From NCBI GenBank assembly GCA_019912965.1, contig JAIOHM010000123.1:1-40894 (forward strand): 40,894 nt of DNA. Reading direction: 5' to 3'. A program made the position numbers and the translations under genes. This document shows, in pieces, positions 8,019-15,364 of this stretch. The stretch is from Anaerolineae bacterium. GTDB taxonomy: Bacteria > Chloroflexota > Anaerolineae > Aggregatilineales > Phototrophicaceae. Below the pieces are notes generated by a model. The model was not told where the DNA came from and made no database searches. It worked only from the letters and a program-made list of their open reading frames with translations. Each line of letters begins with the position of its first letter. Positions within the stretch are counted from its first letter, which is position 1.

Positions 8019-8789
8019 ATGACCAATTTATTTGATTTAACGGGCAAGGTCGCTGTCATCACAGGGGCATCCCGCGGCATTGGGCAGGCTATCGCAGAAC
8101 AACTGGCTGAAGCCGGGGCGAAAGTTGTTATCAGCAGTCGCAAACAGGACGGCCTCGACCCCATCGCCGACGGCATTCGTGCAAAAGGCGGGGAGGCGCT
8201 GGCAGTAGCGGCGCACAATGGCAGCAAGGAAGCACTGCAAGCCCTCATCAAATCGACAGTGGATGCTTACGGGCGAGTTGACATTCTGGTCAATAATGCA
8301 GCCACTAATCCCCATTTTGGCACCATGCTGGAAGCCGAAGACAGCATGTGGCAAAAAACGATTGAAGTCAACATTATGGGGAATATATGGCTGACTCAGG
8401 CAGTCGTGCCGCACATGCGTCAGCAGGGGGGCGGCAAAATCGTCAACATTGCCTCGATTAACGGTTTGCGACCGGGACGGATGCAAGGCATTTACAGCAT
8501 GACCAAAGCAGGGGTTATCAGCCTGACACAAACGCTGGCATTGGAACTGGCAGGTGATAATATTCAGGTCAACGCTGTCGCACCGGGATTGGTGAAAACC
8601 AAATTTGCGCGCGCGATCTGGGAAAACGACGTGCTGTTGGAAGCAATCATCAATCGCACACCCGCTGGACGCATGGGTGAACCGGAAGATATTGCCGGGA
8701 TGGTATTGTTTTTGGCATCGCCCGCATCAAACTTCGCTACAGGGCAGGTATTCGTGGTGGATGGTGGTGTTACGATACCCACAATTTAA
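8019..8789 (+). CDS. Short-chain dehydrogenase/reductase (SDR)
   Basis: A 256-residue classical SDR. It has the Rossmann TGASRGIG motif (residues 15-22), LVNNAA, a catalytic Ser in NIASING, Tyr and Lys in YSMTK thirteen residues later, and NAVAPGLVKTKF. The C-terminus ends with GQVFVVDGGVTI, the usual hydrophobic end of this family. The protein resembles FabG- and DHRS4-type enzymes that reduce ketones or oxidise alcohols with NAD(P). The start at 8019 has GGAG at good spacing and lies just downstream of a promoter. The reading frame extends to 7965, but that start falls inside the -35 box. Substrate unknown. Confidence 0.92.
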   Translation: MTNLFDLTGKVAVITGASRGIGQAIAEQLAEAGAKVVISSRKQDGLDPIADGIRAKGGEALAVAAHNGSKEALQALIKSTVDAYGRVDILVNNAATNPHFGTMLEAEDSMWQKTIEVNIMGNIWLTQAVVPHMRQQGGGKIVNIASINGLRPGRMQGIYSMTKAGVISLTQTLALELAGDNIQVNAVAPGLVKTKFARAIWENDVLLEAIINRTPAGRMGEPEDIAGMVLFLASPASNFATGQVFVVDGGVTIPTI

Positions 8790-8792
8790 GCC

Positions 8793-8884
8793 AGAACCGA
8801 TACGTTTTCGACGATCCACGACCAGTCATCGGTTCTTGAATATGCGACAATTGATTGTTTCTGGATCGTGGATTTTTATCGGTT
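8793..8884 (+). promoter_or_regulatory. Interleaved hairpins, possible attenuator or terminator between SDR and next gene
   Basis: The leader holds a 12-bp stem with one bulge: ATCCACGACCAG (8814-8825) and CTGGATCGTGGAT (8861-8873), followed by TTTTT, so it is terminator-like with a 35-base loop. It is overlapped by AGAACCGAT (8793-8801), which can pair with ATCGGTTCT (8828-8836) inside that loop or, as AACCGATA, with TATCGGTT (8877-8884) outside it. The two pairings of the left arm exclude each other. The Shine-Dalgarno of the next gene follows at 8894. Confidence 0.5.
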
Positions 8885-8906
8885 ACCGGCTTAAGGAGTT
8901 ACTGGT

Positions 8907-9473
8907 TTGGATTTTGTGTACTACACCGACAAAACCGTATCACAGTGCATGATTGCGCTTAATGAACGCCTGCAAACCAAAAGCGCCAAATTAGAGGGCT
9001 GGGTGGAAAAAAGCGGTCGGTTTTCGCTGGGCGTGACGACCACCGTAATGCGCCGCTTTCCGCGTACCACACGGTTGGATGCACGGGTTGAGCGTGAAAA
9101 TGGGATGACGGTCATCAAGGGTTTTGTCTCTGACGGTGTAGAACCCCGGCAACGCGCGATTATCTATGGGGCATTGGTGCTGGCAGGGGTTTTTATTATC
9201 ATCAGCGGCAGTCTGCTCCCCGGTCTGCTGGCACTGATCGCACCTCTACCATTAAACATTCCGTTGGAGGGCGATTGTAACAACAGCCAGATTCTGCTCA
9301 GTGAATTGCAACGGACGCTGAAGGCTAAAAGTACACCGCCTTCCCCAGCCAAAAAAGCGCCGACCGTTCGCAAGCCCACAACAGCAAGCATAAAGCCCGC
9401 GACACCGAAGAAACCAACGACTTCGAAAACAGCAACACCTAAAAAGACGGCTGCGGTTGGGACGCGGAGGTAG
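8907..9473 (+). CDS. Membrane protein with lysine/proline/threonine-rich C-terminal tail
   Basis: A 188-residue protein starting with TTG, supported by AGGAG at 8894-8898 with eight-base spacing. Residues 1-80 form a soluble domain (YYTDKTVSQCMIALNERLQ, LEGWVEKSGRFSLGVTTTVMRRF) that I cannot assign with confidence. Residues about 84-118 are hydrophobic and hold one or two membrane passes. Residues about 140-188 are low complexity, rich in K, P, T, A and S (TPKKPTTSK, ATPKKTAA). They resemble histone H1-like or AlgP-like tails that bind nucleic acids or polyanions. A basic tail on a membrane protein could anchor DNA or cell-wall polyanions at the membrane; this is inference. It is convergent with the metallophosphoesterase four bases away. 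Confidence 0.75.
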   Translation: MDFVYYTDKTVSQCMIALNERLQTKSAKLEGWVEKSGRFSLGVTTTVMRRFPRTTRLDARVERENGMTVIKGFVSDGVEPRQRAIIYGALVLAGVFIIISGSLLPGLLALIAPLPLNIPLEGDCNNSQILLSELQRTLKAKSTPPSPAKKAPTVRKPTTASIKPATPKKPTTSKTATPKKTAAVGTRR

Positions 9474-9477
9474 CGTT

Positions 9478-10278
9478 TTAGGGGAACTCGAATAGCTGTT
9501 GAATCTGCGGTTTGCCATATTCTGCGCCACCCGTCAAGACACGCAGGTTGGGCAGAATTTGTGCCTCACCAGAGCTATGGGTATGCCCACATAACACCGT
9601 TAGTTGATGGTTGGGGTGTTTTTGCATTATCTCAACCAGTACCTCACCCACAGCCTGACAGACAAAATGAGGCAGGAAGTTATCATCAGAGATTTGACCT
9701 TCGTGCCAGCATGAGTTCTGGAAGGGCGGCACATGAATCATGCAGTAGATGTGACGGTATTGAGCCAACACCTTTGGCAAGATTTGGCGGAAATAAGCAG
9801 CGGCAGCATCCCCTAAAGTGTTCAACTTTTGCAGCAGGGTAGATTTGCTCAAGCCAACTAAATCCTGAATGATGAGATAGTCGTTCATCATGACGGGCGA
9901 GGTCATAAAATCTCCGCAGCGTCCATCCGCCCATGTGTCATGTCCGATCAGCCCAACATCCGGGGCGAGTTCGACGATTTCCCCGGTTGTCATCCAATGT
10001 AGATAAGACGATTCATTCAAATGCTGTTTAACGGCTTTATGCACATCATCGAATGAGCCATGATAATAATCGTGATTGCCGAGGACAAAGTAAACCGGGC
10101 ACTGCAAGCGGTTTTCAAGCTGCTGCAGATACCAGACCAAACGCGGTGCTTCGCCAATATCGCCAGAAATTAAAATGGAATCTGCGCCAGTGCCCCGCAC
10201 CAACCTATAAAACTGCTCCATTTTGACCGGGCTGAGAAAATTCAAATGAATATCGGTGAGCCAAACAGCACACTTCAT
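9478..10278 (-). CDS. Calcineurin-like metallophosphoesterase
   Basis: A 266-residue protein with all metallophosphoesterase motifs in order: TDIHLNF (D9, H11), ISGDIGE (D about 40), LGNHDYY, a histidine in IHVPPF and CGHTHSSGE near the C-terminus. These ligands hold a dinuclear metal centre that hydrolyses phosphomono- or diesters. There is no signal peptide or membrane segment, so it acts in the cytoplasm. The ATG overlaps the stop of the upstream tyrosine phosphatase gene by four bases, pairing two phosphatases in one operon. The substrate (nucleotide, phosphoprotein or sugar phosphate) cannot be deduced. Confidence 0.9.
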   Translation of the reverse strand: MKCAVWLTDIHLNFLSPVKMEQFYRLVRGTGADSILISGDIGEAPRLVWYLQQLENRLQCPVYFVLGNHDYYHGSFDDVHKAVKQHLNESSYLHWMTTGEIVELAPDVGLIGHDTWADGRCGDFMTSPVMMNDYLIIQDLVGLSKSTLLQKLNTLGDAAAAYFRQILPKVLAQYRHIYCMIHVPPFQNSCWHEGQISDDNFLPHFVCQAVGEVLVEIMQKHPNHQLTVLCGHTHSSGEAQILPNLRVLTGGAEYGKPQIQQLFEFP

Positions 10279-10754
10279 AAGCCGCGTTCAGCCCGGAGAT
10301 GTGCCAGAAAAGCGGTGCAGCCTTTCGTGACCAAATCATAGGTTCGGTCAAATTGTCCGTCGTACCAAGGATCGGGAACATCTTCGATGCTGACTGTTCC
10401 AGCATGTTTGGCATAACTCAAGAACAATGCAATGGTGGCGGTCGATTTGCCCATATGCCGCTGGAGATAATTCAGATGTCCATGATCCATCGCCAGTAAA
10501 TAATCGTAGTTCGCAAAATCCGCGCTGGTAATCTGGCGGGCGGAGCGATGTGCATTATGGGGAATAGTATGTTTCGCCAGCATCCGCACGGTGCCATCAT
10601 GAATGGTGTTACCCACTTCTTCACCACTCGTCCCAACGGAGTCAACCGCGATCTGGCCGCTTAACCCGGCTTTTTTGACCATATCCTGAAGGACGTATTC
10701 TGCCATTGGTGAACGGCAAATATTCCCGGTGCATACAAACAGGACTTTAATCAT
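10275..10754 (-). CDS. Low molecular weight protein tyrosine phosphatase
   Basis: A 159-residue protein of normal family length. The P-loop VCTGNICRSPMAE gives the CX5R(S) signature, with nucleophile C8 and R14. The general acid lies in VPDPWYDG near residue 130. AVDSVGTSG and AMDHGHL are further conserved pieces. LMW-PTPs dephosphorylate tyrosine kinases such as BY-kinases in polysaccharide control, and can also act on phosphoarginine. No BY-kinase lies in the window, though a Wzz-like protein and glycosyltransferases do. It overlaps the upstream hypothetical gene by a TAATG junction and the downstream phosphoesterase by ATGA, so translational coupling is likely. Confidence 0.93.
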   Translation of the reverse strand: MIKVLFVCTGNICRSPMAEYVLQDMVKKAGLSGQIAVDSVGTSGEEVGNTIHDGTVRMLAKHTIPHNAHRSARQITSADFANYDYLLAMDHGHLNYLQRHMGKSTATIALFLSYAKHAGTVSIEDVPDPWYDGQFDRTYDLVTKGCTAFLAHLRAERGL

Positions 10755-11506
10755 TATTGGGATTCAACTTTCGCAATCTGATAACACAGTCCAACCACTG
10801 AAGGTGAACGATTCCAGTTATAAGCTACCGTAGCCAGTGTGTTTAATGCCTGTCGAAGTGTCTCCACATCCGGCATATTTTGAGCATTGCTCTGAAAGCG
10901 CACCGCACCATCAACATCTTCAGGGGTTGCTTTGACCAACAACTGCCAGAATTGATCTGAAATCACATAAGTAGCCGGTGTGCCGGGTTCAGCGGCATTG
11001 TAACGGGCATCCATGCTGCGGATTTCATCGGTAATATCCGCCGGAATCCACTCTGGTGAGCCGTGACGCGGCAACGCATCCCCATCTAGACATTCATCCT
11101 CTTCAATAGAACGCACGCGGGCTAATGCCTGAAGCATTGCACAAGTTGTTCCCACATCACCCCGGTAAGAGGCGAATACAAAACGATTGTAGGCCGCATT
11201 GAATAGGATTTGTCGTTGGACAGCAGGCGAAACCGCTTCGGGATACATCTCGGTGAGATCAGCTTCTGAAAGGTCACTCATAGGCATACGGGCGGGGTCA
11301 TTGTTCAGCTTCGCACCCCGCAGTCGCCAACTTGGGGAACGTTTCAAGCGCGACAAACGGGGCATCAGTTCATCAATCTGGAAGCTCACTGAAGTAGGGA
11401 GAAGCGAGACACGGGGTTCCAGCCGGGTAAAAGCAGTAACTATCGGACGTTTGCACCAGATTTCGCCTAATTGTAAGAGATCCACCACATCAAAGCAGAT
11501 TTGCAT
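10754..11506 (-). CDS. Hypothetical cytoplasmic protein
   Basis: A 250-residue protein that I do not recognise. It has no signal peptide or membrane segment. The N-terminal half has many Arg and Leu residues (MPRLSRLKRSPSWRLRG). The middle is rich in Asp/Glu/Ala and probably helical (EADLTEMYPEAVSPAVQRQILFN). The C-terminal part (NMPDVETLRQALNTLATVAYNWN) looks like a short helical repeat. It lies 14 bases after the HEAT-repeat gene and overlaps the tyrosine phosphatase start by one base, so it belongs to the bactofilin-HEAT-phosphatase operon. It could be a lineage-restricted substrate or partner of the phosphatases; that is only a guess from position. Confidence 0.7.
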   Translation of the reverse strand: MQICFDVVDLLQLGEIWCKRPIVTAFTRLEPRVSLLPTSVSFQIDELMPRLSRLKRSPSWRLRGAKLNNDPARMPMSDLSEADLTEMYPEAVSPAVQRQILFNAAYNRFVFASYRGDVGTTCAMLQALARVRSIEEDECLDGDALPRHGSPEWIPADITDEIRSMDARYNAAEPGTPATYVISDQFWQLLVKATPEDVDGAVRFQSNAQNMPDVETLRQALNTLATVAYNWNRSPSVVGLCYQIAKVESQ

Positions 11507-11520
11507 ATCCCGCCCTGCAA

Positions 11521-12423
11521 CTAATCTTTCACCTCAATCGGGCGCTCGACGCGCACGTTCTTTTCACCCAGATCGTCCAAAGCAGTAAAGGTGTATTCCC
11601 GCACATCGTTGCTTTGTTCGGTGATCAATAATTTCAGCAGCGGTTCGACAGCGCGGCGATCCTGACTCCAACCGAGGGCACGGGCAGCATACTGACGGAC
11701 ATAACTATCCTCATCCTGTAATGCCGCAATCAAACCCTCGATAGCTGTATCATCCACCACCCAGCACATGGCACGGGCAGCGTAACGCCGTACATAAGGA
11801 TTTTCATCCTGAACAGCCACCATAAGCGGCTGTACCGCATCTTTGCCACCAATCCAGCCCAGCGCGGTAGCCGCATGTACCCGTACATCGCTATCTTCAT
11901 CCATCAGCAGCGCGATTAACGGGTCAATGGCATCTTCACCATACTGGATCAGTTCCATGACAACAGATTTACGAATATTCGGTTCGGGGTCAATGAGTTG
12001 ATCTTGCAACCGCATAAATTCCGTGCTGTTACGGGTACGCGCGCCGGGGCCATTATTCGCGCCTTCTTCAGCCTGCAACAGAATCGAGCGATTCAAATAA
12101 TGCTGAGCATTCTTATAATAAGGGTCGATGGATAAAATCCGTTGAAGGTCGTTCGTGACCTGAACGAAGTTGGGGGTTTCGCTTAACATTTCGCGCATAC
12201 TGCGAAAATACAGGCGTTCCATCTCCACCACCTGGGAACGCGGTGTTTTGTTGCCTCGCCGGGATGGGAACAAGCCAAATATCCGGTCTACAATCGCCAG
12301 CACAAATAAGATCAGCGCTGCGATCTGGACAGGCTGTACCAGCGGCTCAGTTGGGGCGAGTATGGTCAACCCAATCGCACCCAACAGGCTCAATACAAAC
12401 AAAAAGGTTATCAAGCGGCGCAT
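11521..12423 (-). CDS. Membrane-anchored HEAT-repeat protein
   Basis: A 300-residue protein with two N-terminal membrane segments (about 5-22 and 32-50), a basic stretch SRRGNKT, a helical region to about residue 140, and then at least four HEAT/PBS-lyase-like repeats at about 145-290. The repeats share the pattern AIDPLIALLMDEDSDVRVHAATALGWIG, with the unit DxxVRxxAAxALG recurring about every 31 residues. HEAT arrays are protein-interaction scaffolds. There are no catalytic residues of a lyase, so it is probably a scaffold at the inner membrane, perhaps tied to the bactofilin encoded just upstream. The gap to bactofilin is 46 bases. Confidence 0.85.
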   Translation of the reverse strand: MRRLITFLFVLSLLGAIGLTILAPTEPLVQPVQIAALILFVLAIVDRIFGLFPSRRGNKTPRSQVVEMERLYFRSMREMLSETPNFVQVTNDLQRILSIDPYYKNAQHYLNRSILLQAEEGANNGPGARTRNSTEFMRLQDQLIDPEPNIRKSVVMELIQYGEDAIDPLIALLMDEDSDVRVHAATALGWIGGKDAVQPLMVAVQDENPYVRRYAARAMCWVVDDTAIEGLIAALQDEDSYVRQYAARALGWSQDRRAVEPLLKLLITEQSNDVREYTFTALDDLGEKNVRVERPIEVKD

Positions 12424-12469
12424 AGCGGCGCTCCTGATTTTAGCAGGCTATTCACTGAATAGACGGTAA

Positions 12470-13051
12470 TTATTCGACTGGACGGTCTTCTTCAGCGGAT
12501 GTTTCACCGTTCAGGCTCTCCGGCGCGGTTTCTGGTTCTGGCTCTAGTTCAGCAACTACATCCGGTTTGGATTCACTCTCCACAGGGGAAAGTTCTTTTT
12601 GGACTTCAATGTCCTCGGCTGGAACGGCTGCATCTTGGCTGACCATCGTGATCTTGCCATCAATGAACGCGCCCTCTTCAGTCGTCAGCGCGGTTGCCCG
12701 GATGTCGCCCCAAATGCGCCCAGTACGGAGCAACTGCACTTTCTTGCCGTTGATGTTACCACGCACCGCGCCAGCAATCGAAATATTGCGTGCGTTAATA
12801 TCAGCATTGATTTTAGCGGTTTCCCCAACCAGCACATTCCCACTAATTTCCAGCGTCCCGGTGAAAGTGCCATCCAAACGGGCGTTAGCATTACTACGCA
12901 GCACACCTTCTATGACGCTGTTGGCACCCAGCACCGTCTCGAACCCAACCGGGGCGGGCGGCAAGGCTGGCTTGGGCAGTGGTGGCTTTTCACGTTCTAT
13001 ATTGGGCGGTGGCACGGGTTCAGCCTGACGGCGATTCCCAAAAAACGACAT
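12470..13051 (-). CDS. Bactofilin
   Basis: A 193-residue bactofilin (formerly DUF583). A short Pro-rich N-terminal tail (residues 8-36) precedes the beta-helical core at about 37-130, seen in TVLGANSVIEGVLRSNANARL, DGTFTGTLEI, GNVLVGETAKINADINARN, GAVRGNINGKKVQLL and GRIWGDIRATAL. The C-terminus is acidic (many Glu/Pro). Bactofilins polymerise without nucleotides into membrane-associated filaments that organise cell-wall or polysaccharide enzymes. The start at 13051 (MSFFGNRRQ) has GGAG at seven-base spacing and a promoter upstream; the longer reading to 13087 lacks such a site. It leads the operon containing the HEAT protein and two phosphatases. Confidence 0.93.
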   Translation of the reverse strand: MSFFGNRRQAEPVPPPNIEREKPPLPKPALPPAPVGFETVLGANSVIEGVLRSNANARLDGTFTGTLEISGNVLVGETAKINADINARNISIAGAVRGNINGKKVQLLRTGRIWGDIRATALTTEEGAFIDGKITMVSQDAAVPAEDIEVQKELSPVESESKPDVVAELEPEPETAPESLNGETSAEEDRPVE

Positions 13052-13089
13052 GGATATTCTCCAAAGGTAGCTTGTCATCTTCGACATTA

Positions 13090-13118
13090 ACTATAGCGGG
13101 AATTCAGCTATAACTCAA
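13090..13118 (-). promoter_or_regulatory. Sigma70-type promoter of the bactofilin operon
   Basis: On the minus strand TTGAGT (13118-13113), a 17-base spacer and TATAGT (13095-13090). The spacer and -10 carry the inverted repeat TATAGC/GCTATA (13092-13097 and 13107-13112), which could be an operator. Transcription would start near 13083, about 32 bases before the ATG. Confidence 0.55.
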
Positions 13119-13266
13119 TCGAATATCCGCCATATGGCCGATTCCATAATGCCTCAAGTATCGTAATATTCTTAAAGGTGTATGATAAATGCACCGAGAT
13201 GACGCCACCCCGCGCTGGATTTACGCGCCAAAGGCCAAATGGTAGGGCACACTTACCCCCCCGTAT

Positions 13267-13281
13267 GAAGGTGTCACCTTC
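13267..13281. promoter_or_regulatory. Perfect 15-base palindrome upstream of the MFS gene, possible operator
   Basis: GAAGGTG T CACCTTC is a perfect dyad with a single central base, 57 bases before the MFS start. The rest of the 287-base divergent gap (13052-13338) shows only the bactofilin promoter; no convincing promoter for the MFS gene was found. The dyad could bind a dimeric repressor sensing the transporter's substrate. Confidence 0.4.
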
Positions 13282-13338
13282 GAACTTTCGTCACATTTTC
13301 AATCTTTTATTCATAATGTTCAGGATGTTTATCTCATC

Positions 13339-14589
13339 ATGAGTGCACTGATGCGTGCTCCGCAGACTCAAGAACGCGCCAATTTTCATCATCTGGTTGC
13401 CGATATTGCCTGGTTTGGATTAGCCCTGCCAGCAACAACCCGGTTTCTTTCGGTTTATGCTATCCGCATGGGGGCAGATGCTAACCAGTTGACATGGCTA
13501 GCATCGTTGCCATCGTTGATTCTATTATTTTCAGCATCGTTAAGCGCCTATTGGATGCGTCGATTTACGAACTCGGTTGATGCGACCACATTACCGGGTT
13601 TGGGCTTTCGCCTGCAATTCCTGCTGCCAGCACTGACGCCGTTCATGCCAACCGCCTTCCAACCCACATGGCTGATTTTGTCACTGGTGATTCCGGCTGT
13701 TCCGCAGGGCATTGCCTCGGTCGCGTTTTTGGTGATGTTCCGCGAAGCTGTTGATGAAAAGACTGTTCCAAGCCTTTTAAGCCGCCGGATGATGGCACTG
13801 AATATTGCTGTCGCCCTAAGCGGTCTGGCGCTGGGTTTGTGGTTAGAGAAAGTGCCTTTCCCGTTCAATTATCAGGCCATGTTCGTGGTTGCTTTCATAA
13901 TGGCGCTCATCAGCCTGTATCATGTGATGCGTGTGCGCGTACAACCTGTTGTTGAGCGCGAACCTCAACAGAATAGCGGCTTATCGACGCTGGGAGCATG
14001 GCGTACCTCCGCATTTCAGTCGGTGGCTTTCATAACCGGGCTAACCCACCTGACATTTTTCTCGGTGACAGCGCTAATCCCCCTGCATCTCGTCAAGAAT
14101 CTGAACGCAACCGAGAGCTTTATGGGATTATTCGCGCTGGCTGAACTGGGGGCGGGCGCATTGGCAGCTATGTTCACCCGACAAATTGTGGAGCACATTG
14201 GCAATCGGGCGATGATCGCGGTAGCAATGGTCGGGACAGCCGTGAGTGTACTGCTGATTGCGGTGGCCTCAAACCTGTATGTAACACTGGTGGCTTCTGC
14301 TTTGACTGGTGCATCATGGACAGCGGTTGGCATTGGGTTGTTCGCGTACTTTAGCGAAATGACACCAAACGAGAACAAAACCAGTTACACAACCGCCTAT
14401 ACCCAGGCAATTTTCATTGCCATGTTCATCGGGCCGATTATTGGGAAAACACTGAACAATCTCGGAGCATCCCTTGTAATGGTACTCATTATTGGCGCAG
14501 GGCTGCGGTTGGTTGCAGGGATATTGACCCAAATTCACCTCCGCGAATGGGTCGCATGGGCACGTCAGGCTGTCTGGTCGCCACGCTGA
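13339..14589 (+). CDS. Major facilitator superfamily transporter
   Basis: A 416-residue polytopic protein with about twelve hydrophobic segments arranged as two halves. The central cytoplasmic loop is at about residues 195-220 (VRVQPVVEREPQQNSG). Segments such as LTWLASLPSLILLFSASLSAYW and SFMGLFALAELGAGALAAM, with short basic loops (WMRRF, SRRM), fit an MFS exporter. The conserved loop 2-3 motif is weak, so the substrate is not predictable; sugar or drug efflux are both possible. The ATG at 13339 follows a long gap containing a palindrome, and the gene ends in a strong intrinsic terminator, so it is probably monocistronic. Confidence 0.88.
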   Translation: MSALMRAPQTQERANFHHLVADIAWFGLALPATTRFLSVYAIRMGADANQLTWLASLPSLILLFSASLSAYWMRRFTNSVDATTLPGLGFRLQFLLPALTPFMPTAFQPTWLILSLVIPAVPQGIASVAFLVMFREAVDEKTVPSLLSRRMMALNIAVALSGLALGLWLEKVPFPFNYQAMFVVAFIMALISLYHVMRVRVQPVVEREPQQNSGLSTLGAWRTSAFQSVAFITGLTHLTFFSVTALIPLHLVKNLNATESFMGLFALAELGAGALAAMFTRQIVEHIGNRAMIAVAMVGTAVSVLLIAVASNLYVTLVASALTGASWTAVGIGLFAYFSEMTPNENKTSYTTAYTQAIFIAMFIGPIIGKTLNNLGASLVMVLIIGAGLRLVAGILTQIHLREWVAWARQAVWSPR

Positions 14590-14596
14590 AACCGGC

Positions 14597-14625
14597 AGGG
14601 ACACGAAAAAATGTGTCCCTTTTTT
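14597..14625 (+). terminator. Intrinsic terminator of the MFS gene
   Basis: An 8-bp perfect stem, AGGGACAC (14597-14604) and GTGTCCCT (14613-14620), with an A-rich 8-base loop, followed by TTTTTA. It starts seven bases after the stop and touches the 3' end of the convergent SH3b gene. There is no T-run in the opposite direction, so it serves the plus strand. Confidence 0.9.
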
Positions 14626-15271
14626 ATGCGTTTTGACGGGGTGGTGTGGGTGTGGGCGAAAGTGTCGGCGTGGGTGTATCCGGCACACGAGGATCGCGCG
14701 TTTCGGTCGGACGGGGGATTGGACTTTCGGTAATGGTTGGCGAAAGTGTTGCGGTAACCGTCGGCAGCGGCGTAACCGTGTCGGTCGGCGTTGATGTTGG
14801 ATTAACAGCCGCAATCACACTTTCATGCATGTATGCCACTTCCAATCGACGTGTCTCTGGTCGTTGGTCAATGGTGTACCATTCGCTATCTGACGCAGGG
14901 CGACCGACTACACACACCGGATCATTCTCAAAGAATGAGGTAATGACCGCAGATGTTTCGCTCGGCTGTTCCCGTACACGCGCATTAGGGACAATCACCA
15001 CAAATGATTCACATGACGGAATCGGGGTCACGGTTGCGGGCAACGTTACGCTGCGCGTGGGAGGCAAATTCTCTGCTGTGATGGTCGAAACAATGACTGC
15101 ACGTTCAGTCGCTTCGACCACACCACGCCCCCCTGTCCGTAAAAAATTCTGCACACCCAACCAGACGTAATACAACCCAAAGACCAACGCCACACCGACC
15201 AGGAAAATCACCAGGGCGGGCGGGCCATCGCCACCCCTGTGACGCGGTGAAGGCCGTTTGGGGAATGTCAT
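14624..15271 (-). CDS. Membrane-anchored SH3b-like protein with Thr/Pro-rich C-terminus
   Basis: A 215-residue protein. A basic, Pro-rich N-terminus (PKRPSPRHRGGDG) precedes one transmembrane segment at about residues 19-40 (ALVIFLVGVALVFGLYYVWL). Residues about 90-155 resemble a bacterial SH3 (SH3b) domain: VVIVPNARVREQPSETSAV, then VCVVGRPASDSEWYTI. The last 55 residues are a PT-rich low-complexity tail (TPTPTLSPTPTPP), common in secreted Chloroflexota proteins. It is probably a cell-surface protein binding the wall or glycan. Translation is likely controlled: AGAGGTAGG, its Shine-Dalgarno, lies within a 13-bp stem in the leader (15282-15359). Confidence 0.8.
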   Translation of the reverse strand: MTFPKRPSPRHRGGDGPPALVIFLVGVALVFGLYYVWLGVQNFLRTGGRGVVEATERAVIVSTITAENLPPTRSVTLPATVTPIPSCESFVVIVPNARVREQPSETSAVITSFFENDPVCVVGRPASDSEWYTIDQRPETRRLEVAYMHESVIAAVNPTSTPTDTVTPLPTVTATLSPTITESPIPRPTETRDPRVPDTPTPTLSPTPTPPRQNA

Positions 15272-15281
15272 ATTCAGTACC

Positions 15282-15359
15282 TACCTCTAAATCTGTTCCC
15301 ACGATTGTTTTACCAGTAACAGGTTACGGTTGCCAACCGCACTTGAGATTTCAGAGGTA
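15282..15359 (-). promoter_or_regulatory. Structured RNA leader hiding the Shine-Dalgarno of the SH3b gene
   Basis: Read on the minus strand, UACCUCU-G-AAAUCU (15359-15346) pairs with AGAUUU-AGAGGUA (15294-15282): 13 base pairs with a single bulged G. The right arm contains AGAGGU, the only good Shine-Dalgarno of the gene starting at 15271. The left arm acts as a mimic of the 16S anti-SD. The 51-base loop holds two hairpins, CGGUU-GGC-AACCG (15339-15327) and GUAA-CCUG-UUAC (15327-15316), giving a multi-branched fold. It does not match a riboswitch class I know. Confidence 0.6.
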
Positions 15360-15364
15360 AATCG

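Noticed and set aside
14640..14810. Tandem-repeat look of the plus strand (GTGTCGGTGTG-like units) and a long Val/Ser/Gly-rich reading frame at 14646-15170
   Set aside because: These are the complement of the Thr/Pro-rich tail and SH3b domain of the minus-strand gene; the minus frame has a membrane anchor, an SD and sensible composition.
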